Shown: positions 53,634 to 64,000 of the stretch, piece after piece
Layout of the letters: each line of letters opens with the position of its first letter
Numbering within the stretch: the stretch's first letter is position 1
Assembly (NCBI RefSeq): GCF_905171765.1
Contig: NC_053391.1
Coordinates: forward strand, 153,755,565 to 153,819,564
Reading direction: 5' to 3'
DNA length: 64,000 nt
Source of the DNA: Bufo bufo
Lineage: Eukaryota > Chordata > Amphibia > Anura > Bufonidae
Made by a program: the position numbers and the translations under genes
The notes under the pieces: generated by a model
What the model saw: the letters and a program-made list of their open reading frames with translations, nothing else
Told to the model about the DNA's origin: nothing
Databases searched by the model: none

Positions 53634-54571
53634 CAGTACAGACCAAAAGTTTGGACACACCTTATCATTCAAAGAGTTTTCTTTATTTTCATGACTATGA
53701 AGGCATCAAAACTATGAATTAACACATGTGGAATTATATACATAACAAACAAGTGTGAAACAACTGAAAATATGTCATATTCTAGGTTCTTCAAAGTAGC
53801 CACCTTTTGCTTTGATTACTGCTTTGCACACTCTTGGCATTCTCTTGATGAGCTTCAAGAGGTAGACCCCTGAAATGGTCTTCCAACAGTCTTGAAGGAG
53901 TTCCCAGAGATGCTTAGCACTTGTTGGCCCTTTTGCCCTCACTCTGCGGTCCAGCTCACCCCAAACCATCTCGATTGGGTTCAGGTCCGGTGACTGTGGA
54001 GGCCAGGTCATCTGGTGCAGCACCCCATCACTCTCCTTCATGGTCAAATAGCCCTTACTTTCAAAGTTTTCCCAATTTTTCGGCTGACTGACTGACCTTC
54101 ATTTCTTAAAGTAATAATGGCCACTCGTTTTTCTTTACTTAGCTGCTTTTTTCTTGCCATAATACAAATTCTAACAGTCTATTCAGTAGGACTATCAGCT
54201 GTGTATCCACCTGACTTCTCCTCAACACATCTGATGGTCCTAACCCCATTTATAAGGCAAGAAATCCCACTTATTAAACCTGACAGGGCACACCTATGAA
54301 GTGAAAACCATTTCAGGGGACTACCTCTTGAAGCTCATCAAGAGAATGCCAAGAGTGTGCAAAGCAGTAATCAAAGCAAAAGCTGGCTACTTTGAAGAAC
54401 CTAGAATATGACATATTTTCAGTTGTTTCACACTTGTTTGTTATGTATATAATTCCACATGTGTTAATTCATAGTTTTGATGCCTTCAGTGTGAATCTAC
54501 AATTTTTATAGTCATGAAAATAAAGAAACTCTTTGAATGAGAAGGTGTGTCCAAACTTTTGGTCTGTACTG
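53634..54571. mobile_element. Tc1/mariner deletion derivative with transposase 3' end in both arms
   Basis: Ends CAGTACAGACCAAAAGTTTG and its complement, with TA on both sides (53632-53633, 54572-54573). The left arm (53775-54047, minus) encodes the Tc1 C-terminus: WPPQSPDLNPIEMVWGELD, then LLKLIKRMPRVCKAVIKAK and GGYFEEPRI. The right arm (about 54306-54412, plus) encodes ISGDYLLKLIKRMPRVCKAV through AGYFEEPRI again. So both sides of the element carry the gene 3' end in inverted order, with unrelated sequence between. Only the third catalytic residue (Glu) region survives. Confidence 0.85.
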
Positions 54572-54573
54572 TA

Positions 54574-55159
54574 TATATATCCCTTTTAGGTTTATGAACT
54601 TTGGAGGCTTAATCAACATCTTGAACTCCTCCAATTTCCTCAAACCATTTCTGAACCATTTTTGCAGTGTGGCCACACATGTTATTTTAGTGAAAGTGAC
54701 CGCTGCAAATAGAGAATATTGTCTCCAAAAAGGAGTGTCCTTGGTTTTCAACAATATTTAGGTACTGTAGGTGGTACGTATCAAATTAATATCGACATTC
54801 TACATACAGTAAGTACACTAGAATGTCATGTAGATGCAAAGAAAGATCAGTGCTCATATTTATAGGATGCAATGTACAGTATACCATAGGTTATTTAATG
54901 AAAAGTTTTTTTTTGCATGTATTAGATACTTTTTAAATATAGTATGCATAGTACAAAGATGCTCAACCTATGTACTGTATATAAGGTGCTTTGTAGGCAG
55001 GGCTAATTTTACGTATAGGTACAGTAGGCATATTCCCTATAGACAGCCCTGAAGGAAGGGCATCATATACAGGAAAAACACACCTGAGCATTAAACATTA
55101 TATACATTTTATGTGAAATAGGTTCTGGTGGACTTGGAGGAGGGCACCCAAGTTGGGAA
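54574..55159. other. No recognisable gene
   Basis: AT-rich. Short frames without motifs. Confidence 0.4.
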
Positions 55160-55299
55160 AAGGTGAAGGATGCAGATGGCACTAGATGATACTTCCCCAA
55201 TTTTTCTTATAATGGCATTTAAACAAATAAAGGTGAAGGATGCAGATGGCACTAGATGATACTTCCCCAATTTTTCTTATAATGGCATTTGAACAAATA
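55160..55299. repeat. Recent 70-bp tandem duplication
   Basis: Two adjacent 70-bp units starting AGGTGAAGGATGCAGATGGC differ at about one position (TTTAAACAAAT versus TTTGAACAAAT). No third unit. Confidence 0.9.
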
Positions 55300-56510
55300 G
55301 AATTCAGAACATTTATTTGTTTTATATCTACAACATTTTTGCTGCTAAAGGTGGTAAGAAACTGATATGATTTAATAGCTGTACCATTTTCCTTTAAAGA
55401 CATGCCTCTCCTGACACACACCACAATTATTGTATGCTACAGACTGTAGCAGTAGTCTATTTCATTATAGATGAGTATATACCGTAGCAATAAGCCATCC
55501 GATTTCAACGGTATACGGACAATAAAGGGTAAAGTGGAAGCAATGTTGGAAATTGAAAATAAGCCAGTGGTCAGGACAAGAGCACGCACTCTGTATATAG
55601 TAAATTATGGAATCACTGCTGTATGTCTCAAGAGCAAGCAAATATTTTAAAGCCATTTATAACAATATTGTGTGAGCTACCTGAATGTTCCTCTACCACC
55701 ATATTATCATATTCATGTTTGTAGTGTGACACCGGTGGTGGACATACAATTAGTGCAGCCTATGCAGCTATACAGGGGTCTAATAGGCAACGGGGGACCA
55801 TGCCATTATAGAAAAAAGGCTGATACTTGTCTATTTATGCCTTTGCATAAAACTATTACTATTTACTTAAATTTGAATTAAAATATGAAGATTAAGTCTT
55901 AATAGTTTGTTATATTTATTATAATGTTAAGCTTTGTTTGAGTCCACAGAACACATTTTCTGGAGTATGTTATTATCTTTGTATTATTATTGTGTTATCA
56001 CTTTGTCATTTTTATACTCTATAAGCTACTGCTAACTTGTCACAGCAAGAGATCAGTATAGCATTTTGACAATTATGTTATAGTACAGTTACTGCAACAA
56101 TCAACTATTATCCATTACTGCTTTTAGAGCCTGGTCCTTTGTGAGGCTCTTCAAAATGTATTTTATGAAAATTATGTAAAATGGCATAATTGCAGAAATA
56201 ATTTCCCCAATAATCAATGAGAATTTTGACGTAACGCCCTGCATTCTCCTTTTCTAAAAAGGAATATATATATTTTTTTAACTAAAACTGAGTGGTTTAA
56301 AGTGAATACATTTTCAGTCTTTGCACTCAATATAATCAATGCTCTTTTTTGAAAGCGACAAAAGGATTGAAATAAAATGTACTGAACAATTTTCAAGAGA
56401 AAGAGATCTAAAGAATTTAGCATCAGAACCAAGCTTTATGAAGAACAATGATGCTTGAGGAAGTACAAGTGTCATCATGAGCTATTATTTTAAAGTTTGC
56501 ATCGTTTATA
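55300..56510. other. No recognisable gene
   Basis: AT-rich DNA with only short frames of no recognisable family. Confidence 0.4.
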
Positions 56511-56829
56511 AATATATAGATATGGCCTTGCGCTTCGCCCGGCAGAAGTTTCGCGGAAACATGCAAACATATGGCGATGTCTGCCGGCGCCATATTTTTT
56601 TTTGCATTGTGCCAAACTTTGACCCATGACACATCCATCAGGTGGGACAGGATAGCCAATTGAGACGTTTCAGCACATGGACACACCCCCTACCCTATAA
56701 ATAAACCCGTTATGGCAGCCATTTTACATTGTTTTTTGCCAGTGTAGAGAGAGGTTGCTGTGTGGAGCAGGGACAGGCTGTTTGGGACCACAAACGCTAG
56801 CTAATAGAGCCACAAAAATGCTATCGATA

Positions 56830-57440
56830 GGTGTGACATACTGAGGGGTGTGATATACTTATAATATACTTTCTAACATAGAAAGTATATTATAGTGCAT
56901 TTGTATTGTGCAGTAGTTGTGGACAGTTCTGATGCGATACTGCAGCTAGATAGAGGGACAAACGCTATTGGAATAACTAATTGCAACTGGTGTGATATAC
57001 CTGTTGCCCCCCCCCAAAAAAAAAACTGATTGAGGGGTGTGATATACCAATAATATACCTTCTAACATAGAAAGTATATTATAATGCATTTGTATTTTGC
57101 ACCAGTTGTGTGTGGTTCTGCTGAGATATCGCAGCTAAATAGAGGGACAAACGCTATTGGAATAACTAATTGCAACTCGTGTGATATGCCTATTGCCCCC
57201 CCCCCCCCCTTAAAAAATTAAAATGGTTGAGGAGTGTGATATACCTATAATATACCTTATAACATAGAAAGTATATTATATTGCATTTGTTTTGTGCAGC
57301 AGTTGTGTGTGGTTCTGCTGAGATACCGCAGCTAGAAAGAGGGACAAACGCTATTGGAATAACTAATTGCTACTGGTGTGATATGCCTGTTGCCCAAAAA
57401 AAATAAAAATAATGATTGAGGGGTGTGATATACCTAGAAT
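56830..57440 (+). repeat. 5' tandem array of hAT-C2, unit about 185 bp
   Basis: Three to four units marked by GAGGGGTGTGATATACC, TAACATAGAAAGTATATTAT and GGGACAAACGCTATTGGAAT. Poly-C tracts vary between units. Related to 20920-21290. Confidence 0.85.
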
Positions 57441-57930
57441 ATAGAAATAATGTGTGGTGGGCACTCAAATATCAGAACCACATGGACCATTAAACATCAA
57501 TCAAGTAGGAAATATATTATTTAATGTAATCTATGATACATAAAAGGCTCCACACAATAAAAAAAAATCATAAAATAAAAAATCACCATATGATAAAGAT
57601 AAAACCATCTATAATAAAACAATAAGAGCAGCAATAGAAATATATCAGAAGCAATATATTAGCATCAATAGAAATATATCAGCAGCAATCCTATGTGCAA
57701 GAAAATTCTGAGCAGCAAAATATAGCAGCAGCATAAAGGGGAGGTAAATGTCCAGCAGTGGTAAAATTGGAATGTTCTCCTGTGTTACGACCATACTAAA
57801 TTGTTCATCTGTTTTTATAGTCAGTATCACTCTTTATCACGTATGTCACTATTTTTCATATAGTTTCATCCAGAGATAATCTCTATATTATGTTTTGTGC
57901 AATATTACATAGGGTATCAATGTGTTCGAA
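57440..57930. other. Unassigned block inside hAT-C2
   Basis: Non-coding, AT-rich, with AGCAGCAATAGAAATATATC repeated as a short motif (about 57632, 57666). It may be a separate insertion, but no ends or duplication were found. Confidence 0.35.
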
Positions 57931-58429
57931 TGTATTTTACCACTCCACGGGCTGTGGGTGAGCCAGAGGGGTGTGCACCTATTTCATCTCTGCTTCGGTG
58001 GGTGAGCTGCTTGCAGCTCCTTGTGATACCTACAGTACCTGTTTCCACAAAATACTGATAGAGGCTATTGATATACCGGCTTCCACTAAATATTGATTGA
58101 GCCTTGCGATACACCGGCTTCCACAAATACTGGGGACTTTGTCACAGGGTCATTTTGAAAATGGTGGTAGGGGTCGGGCAGGTACACCAAGCCTGAGCCT
58201 AAGTGGGAAGTTGGAGAAGGTGCGTGCGATTACTTCAACGAACGCACCATAGTTGGTAGAGTGGCTCACTCAGCCTTCCGCTTCTGCACCCTCCTCATCC
58301 TCTGTATCTGCACCCTCCTCACTCTCTGTTGTGTGCACCCCCAAATACACCACCACCACCATAGCCCTTCCACTTCATTGAGAGGAACTATTTTCCCATC
58401 CATTCCCAGACCTTACCTATGCGCAGCCA

Positions 58430-59745
58430 TTCTTGGCATCAGATCAGGAAGAAGAGGTAGTAACAGCCACCACCCAGCGGTCTAACAACAGTACCCAGAT
58501 CGGCCCAAGAACGGAGGTCCCCGCTGTTGCTGCCTACTCCGAGATTTATAATGTCAGTGGTGGTGAAGGTGACAAATATGACGTGTCGATGGATGTCACG
58601 TGGGTGCCCACAAGAGAAGAAAAAGATGAAAGTTCAGAGGGAGAGAGACAAAGCAGCAGATACTCGCAGTGCAGAGGAGGCAAAAAGCAGACTGCAAATG
58701 TATCTGGAGCAAGCCATCCACCATGCACGGTCACATCTGGTGCTCTCAGGACGCGGCACATGGCTCTGCAGTGTGGGCTTTTTTTTTTTACGTGTCAGCT
58801 GCTGACAAACGTGTTGCCATCTGCAGCCTGTGCTGTCAACGCATAAGTCGCGGTAAGCCCAACAATTAACTAGGGACGACTGCCTTAAGAAGGCAAGAGG
58901 CCTCCCATCACTGAGACCAGTGGGAGCAACACTGTCAGAAGCCACAAAGCCACACTCCCGGCTATTCATATCCTGCCTCTTCTCCTTTCCCCCCCATTTG
59001 TCCTCCACTCCACCTTGCCGTTGTTGCATTCATCTGGCACAAGTCAGGCTTTCGTGGCCCAAATGTCCGAACGAAAAAAGGTGATGACGCCGGATAACCC
59101 TCTTGCCTAACGGCTGACCACTGGCTTGTCAGAACTGCTATCCCGCCATCTATTGCCATAAAAATTGGTGGACTCAGAGGCCTTTAGAAAATTTGTGGCC
59201 ATTGGCACACCGCAATGGAAGGTACCCAGAAGGAAATATTTCTCCCAGAAGGGCATCCCAGAGCTATATGGCCACGTTCAGCCGCAAGTGAATGTACCTC
59301 TGGCACACAGTGTTGGTGCTAAGATCTGACCACAGAGACGTGGTTTAGCAAACACGGGAAGGGAGAGTACATAACTTTTACTGCTAACTGAGTGAACTTT
59401 CTGATGGTTGTCAAGCATGCAACCCGTGGCACCTGTGTGGATTTGGTGTTACCGCGACAGATTGCATGCAGGCCTGCCTTTTCTTCTCCTCCTCCTACTT
59501 CATCGTCCGTCTCCTCCTCGGCTGACTCCTCTTTTTCCACTGCTACCGCCTCTTCCGCTGCACCCCCCAAGCTCCCCAGAACGTAGACGTTGCCATGCTG
59601 TGCTGCGGCTGTTGTGCCTGGAAGCCAAGAGCCACACCGGTCCTGCACTCCTTTCAGCTCTGCGGTCACAGGCCGATCAGTGGCTAACCCCTCTCAATTT
59701 GACAGTTGGTAAAGTGGTGTGCAAAAACAGTGCCAATCTTCATGC
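58430..59745 (+). pseudogene. hAT-C2 transposase, N-terminal half
   Basis: The BED finger lies near 58755-58930: GSAVWAFFFYVSAADKRV, CSLCCQRISRGK, and after a stop LGTTALRR-like sequence. Then comes LVDSEAFRKFVAIGTPQW with PRRKYFSQKGIPELYG near 59165-59265, the segment between finger and catalytic core in this type of hAT. GEYITFTAN at about 59365 corresponds to the TAHWV motif, and a weak VVCKNSANLHAIF at about 59715 to the VTDNAANM motif. Several stops and frameshifts. The C-terminal half is absent. Confidence 0.75.
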
Positions 59746-59751
59746 AATATT

Positions 59752-59975
59752 CATGCTGTCTAATCAGCACCTTGATATGCCACACCTGTGAGGTAGGATG
59801 GATTATCTCGGCAAAGGAGAAGTGCTCAATAACACAGATTTAGACAGATTTGTGAACAATATTTGAGAGTAATGGGTCTTTTGTGTATGTAAAAAATGTT
59901 TCAGATCTTTGAGTTCAGCTCATGCAAAATGGGAGCAAAACCGAAAGTGCTGCGTTTATATTTTTGTTCAGTGTA
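59752..59975. mobile_element. Tc1/mariner end fragment
   Basis: CATGCTGTCTAATCAGCACC, then TGGATTATCTCGGCAAAGGA and CGTTTATATTTTTGTTCAGT, ending GTGTA. I recognise this as the end of a common vertebrate Tc1-type family whose termini read CACTGAACAAAAATATAAAC. Only one end is present, so the copy is truncated where it meets hAT-C2. Confidence 0.7.
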
Positions 59976-60435
59976 ATTAAAGGTATTTATTATATCTCTA
60001 TGCATCAAGAAACCCAGATTATAACAAACAGCCACTGTGTTGTTATTCCCCACAAAAAGGTACAATGTTCTTGCACCTATTTGGGCATCCCAATCTCTAG
60101 TCCCTATAACACGTGGTATGGCAGCTATGGCCATAGATAATCCCATTGCAAAGTGGCATAGTTTGCAATTGGAAAACATTATATTACCCAACTTGTACTG
60201 TTCTTATATAAAATAATATATTCCTTTTTAGAAATGGAGACAATAACTATATTGAACTTTGCTCAGTATTTTCTGAAGGAGCCATTGATAACATTACCTT
60301 TCTAAGGGTTCTGCTCCAGCAGGCTGATGTTTTAAGTGAACTTGCACGTTTGAAGCTAAATAAGTCAATAAATCCAGTAGTGTCTTACCCCAGGATTCTT
60401 AAAGCACTCCAAACTGTGATTGCTGCTTCACTTAT
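59976..60435. other. No recognisable gene
   Basis: AT-rich sequence between the Tc1 end and the CR1 tail. Confidence 0.4.
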
Positions 60436-61256
60436 TAGTAACATAGTTTATAATGCGGAAAAAAACATATATCCATCCAATTCAGGCCTGTTATCCTGCA
60501 AGTTGATCCAGAGGCAAATACCCAATGCAAATTTTCCTAATTTTAGGGGAAAAAATTCCTTCCTGACTCCAATCAGGATAACTCCCTGGATCAATGACCT
60601 CTTCAGAAATCTAGTAACTATAGCCTATAATATTATTACACTACATAAATAATTACAGGCTCGCCCCCTCCTTGAACTCTTTTAGTGAGTTTACCATCAC
60701 TACATCTTTCAGCAGAGAGTTGCTTAGTTGCACTACTCTTAAAGTAAAGAATCCTCTTCGATGTTTGTGTACAAACCTTCTTTCCTTTAGACATAGAGGA
60801 TGTCCCCTTACAGTCACAGTCCTGGGTACAAATAAATCATGAGTTAGAGCTTTTTACTGAACCCTGATATATTTATACATAGTTATTATACCCCCAGTTG
60901 TCTTTTTTTCTAAACTGAATAACCTTAATTTTTACACACTTTCTAGGTACTGTAGTCCACCCATTCCAGTTTTTACTTTAGTTGCCCCCCTCTAAACCCT
61001 CTCCAGCTATGTCTGTCTTGTTCACAGGAGTCCAGATTTGTATACAATACTCCATGTGCAGTCTGACTAGTGATTTGTAAAGTAGCAGAACTATGTTCTC
61101 ATCATGGGCATCTAAACCTTTTTTAATACACCACTTGGCAGCAGCTGCTTGACACTAGTTTGCATAGTTACGTTTTCTATCCATTAAAATTCCTAAGTCC
61201 TTTTCCATGTCCGTGTTAGACAGTGTTTTACCATTTAGTATATACTGGTGACTTGC
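60436..61256 (-). pseudogene. CR1-type LINE 3' end, second copy, decayed
   Basis: Same family and orientation as 47297-48512. It has a tail AGTAACATAG, 3' UTR text (CCTGTTATCCTGCAAGTTGA), and minus-strand RT C-terminus in broken frames: LERV, stop, RGATKVKTGMGGLQYL; VRGHPLCLKERRFVHKHRRG; VVQLSNSLLKDVVMV. The upstream end reads through the position where the first copy holds a Harbinger MITE. It is more diverged than the first copy. Confidence 0.8.
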
Positions 61257-61269
61257 ATTTAATTTTTTT

Positions 61270-63263
61270 TTCCTTTTATTTATTTATTTTTTAATTATTA
61301 TATTTTTTTCTATAAATTTGGGAAGACCCCAAAACATTAGGAAATAGAAAAGAGAATGCAAAGAGAAAGTGAGCTGGAGTATAACAATGGCTGGGTGCAG
61401 CTGGTATACTTGTCTCAGCACAAGGTACAGAAAAGTCCTGTGGGATCCATACCTAGCTCATTTTAATGAACATGAGCTTGTCCACATTGGCTGTGGACAG
61501 TCGCCTGCTCTTGTCTGTGATTACCCCCCCTGCCATGCTAAACACACGTTCAGACAATACACTTGCTGCAGGGCAGGCCAGCACCTCCAAGGCGTAAAGG
61601 GCAAGCTCAGGCCATGTGCCCAATATGGAGACCCAGAAGTTGAATGGAGCAGACCCATCAGTCAGTACGTGTAGATGTGTGCACATGTACTGTTCCACCA
61701 TGTTGCTGAAATGCTGCCTCCTGCTAGGACGTTCCATATTAGCTGGCGGTGATGGTTGTTGTAGTGTGCCGATAAAGCTTTTCCACATTTCGGCCATGCT
61801 AACCCTGCCTTCTGAGGTGCTGGCGGTGCCCCAGCTGCGTTGGCGACCTCTTCCTGCTCCTCTGCCTTCGCCTTGTGCTTCCACTGGGTCCCCGTTGTCA
61901 GGTGTGAATGCCATCAGGAGAGTGTCTACCAGCGTGCACTTGTACTCACGCATCTTCTGATCACGCTCCAGTGACGGAATTAAAGACAGCATGTTGTCCA
62001 TGTAGCGGTGATCCAGCAGGGTGGCCATCCAATCATCAGCACTGGTTAGAATGTGGGCAACTCGGTGGTCATTGTGCAGGCACTGCAGCATGTAGTCGCT
62101 CATGTGTGCCAGGCTGCCCAGAGGCAACGACAAGCTGTCCTCTCTGGGAGGTATATCGTCTGTGTCCTCTGTATCCCCACAGCCATGCTCAATTGATGAC
62201 CTTAAGCTACTTTGGGTGCCACCCTGCTGTGAACACGGTTCCTCCTCTTCATCATCCTCCTCCTCATCCTGCAAAACTGTGCCATGGCTGGACAGTTGTA
62301 TACCTAGCTTCTGTTGGTGCAGGAACCCACCCTCCGAGGCACTTGTGAATGACTGGCCTGATAACCATGTAAATTATCCCTCTTCCTCCTCCTCTTCCTC
62401 CTGTGCCACATCCTCTTCCATCATCGCCTGAAGTGTTTTTTCAAAGAGACATCGAAGTAGACATCGACTGCGTCATCTGCCCTGGCCATGTTGGTAGATT
62501 ACCCGAAACAGCGAAACACGGCACACACGTCCAGCAAGGAGGCCCACTCGTTCGTGGTGAAGTGGTGCTGTTCCGCAGAGGGACTCACCCGGGCCTGCTG
62601 CAGCTGGAACTCCATTATCGCCTGTTGTTGCTCGCACAGTCACTCCAGCATGTGTAAGGTGGATTTCCACCTTGTGGCTCCACCTTGTGGCATATGAGGT
62701 GGTGAACGGGAAGGCCGAAGTTATGCTGCAGCACAGACAGGTGAGCAGCAGCAGGGTAAGAACGCCGAAAACGCGCACAGACGGCCGACACTTTTTGCAG
62801 CAGCTCTGACATATCGGGGTAATTTTTCAGGAACTTCTGCACCACCAAATTCAGCACATGCGCCAGGCAAGAGATGTGCGTCAAACCGGCTAGCCCCAGA
62901 GCTGCTGGGAGATTTCACCCATTATAGCACACCACTAGGCCAGGCTTGAGGCTCAGCGGCACAAACCACTCATTGATGTGTTGTTCCATGACTGTACAGT
63001 ACACAGCTCCTGAGCGGTGTGGGTTTTTCCCCCAAACAGATGGGTTTCAAAACAGCCTGCTGCCATTTCCCTCTGGCTGTGCTGAAGTTGGTGTTATTCT
63101 GACCGGATGAGAAGGCGGTAGAGGAAGAAGCGGAGGAGGAGGCAACCTGAGGCAACAAGAAATGTCCTGCAATCCTCGGTGGCTGTAGGACATGCGCCAA
63201 ACTACTATCCGCCTCAGGCCCAGCCACCACGGCATTTACCCAGTGTGCAGTTAGGAAGAAATA
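61270..63263 (-). mobile_element. hAT-D element, interrupted by a Tc1 element
   Basis: Minus-strand hAT with catalytic and hATC regions. Its 5' part begins beyond the Tc1 insertion at 63264, so the finger lies outside the window if it exists. The 3' boundary is uncertain, somewhere between the CR1 copy (ends 61256) and the stop codon at 61453. No terminal repeat was found. Confidence 0.65.
61453..63260 (-). pseudogene. hAT-D transposase, catalytic and hATC regions
   Basis: Reading from 63260: YFFLTAHWVNAVVAGPEA (TAHWV motif), then a Ser-rich stretch. A region with stops precedes SCLAHVLNLVVQKFLKNYPD (C/DxxH motif, 62790-62880), YPAAAHLSVLQHN and a frameshifted RW region. The block 61453-62274 is open for 273 codons: acidic MQDEEEDDEEEE, LGSLAHMSDYMLQCL, WMATLLDHRYMDNM, MAEMWKSFIGTL, and a complete hATC domain (VLACPAASVLSERVFSMAGG, LSTANVDKLMFIKMS). 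The signature is perfect, the best in the window, but upstream frameshifts make the gene inactive. Confidence 0.8.

Positions 63264-64000
<737 letters not shown>

Larger units (their letters stand above)
56517..59750 (+). mobile_element. hAT-C element C2, 5' half
   Basis: Begins TAGATATGGCCTTGCG at 56517, matching the 5' terminus of C1 (TAGAGATAGCCTTGCG). It carries the family's 5' array (56830-57440), a probable foreign block (57440-57930), short repeats (ATACCGGCTTCCAC at about 58073 and 58101) and the first half of a zf-BED transposase. It is cut at about 59750 by the end of a Tc1 element. No matching 3' end lies in the window. Confidence 0.75.

Noticed and set aside
61260..61320. Poly(A)-like or SINE tail next to CR1
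   Set aside because: Only a T/A-rich stretch with TTTATTTA repeats; no SINE body or tRNA-like head was found.

Overview
This window looks like gene-free intergenic DNA from an amphibian, probably a frog. I found no exon of a host gene. Almost every structure is a transposable element or a relic of one, and the mix (several zf-BED hAT transposons, Tc1/mariner families, TTAA-flanked hairpin-rich elements, Harbinger-type MITEs, CR1/L2 LINEs and Penelope-like elements) fits anuran genomes. An embedded 18S rRNA fragment is also of vertebrate type. The taxon is an inference from recalled repeat families, not from a search.

Layout. From 1 to 12792 lies a large hAT element (A1, plus strand): 74-bp tandem array, broken transposase with BED finger and hATC domain, a 3' array of about 60-bp units, and an end TAGAGAT. 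A 5'-truncated Penelope-like element with an open GIY-YIG domain sits in its coding region (3478-4472, 12-bp duplication). A second hAT (B1, 5556-11677) sits in its 3' array with an 8-bp duplication. B1 is mostly array (102-bp units before, about 43-bp units after a small transposase remnant). Its 3' array holds a probable solo LTR (9507-10099) and a piece of 18S rRNA (10795-10988). From 12.8 to 26 kb there are older relics: a Tc1-like pseudogene, L2- and CR1-like LINE pieces, a 30-bp minisatellite, two TTAA elements, a hAT-C deletion product and MITEs.

From 26174 to about 31895 a second A element (A2) lies on the minus strand with well-preserved transposase blocks. It is followed by a minus-strand B copy (B2, to 36188). 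Then come a Harbinger MITE, a second Penelope piece, and a complete short hAT-C derivative (38171-39742) with a perfect 8-bp duplication and its own nested hAT MITE. At 42121-45215 two Tc1 elements abut on a shared TA. The second carries an uninterrupted 338-codon transposase, the only intact gene in the window. The rest holds two CR1 LINE 3' ends, several palindromic MITEs, a Tc1 deletion derivative, the 5' half of another hAT-C element, a hAT-D element and a Tc1 element running off the right edge.

Nothing here works as an operon. The relationship between parts is nesting: each insertion is younger than its host, and several duplications and empty sites inside the window give a relative order. 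The most unusual aspects are hAT families that each carry their own unrelated tandem arrays, the rRNA fragment built into one such array, and the serial-hairpin TTAA elements.
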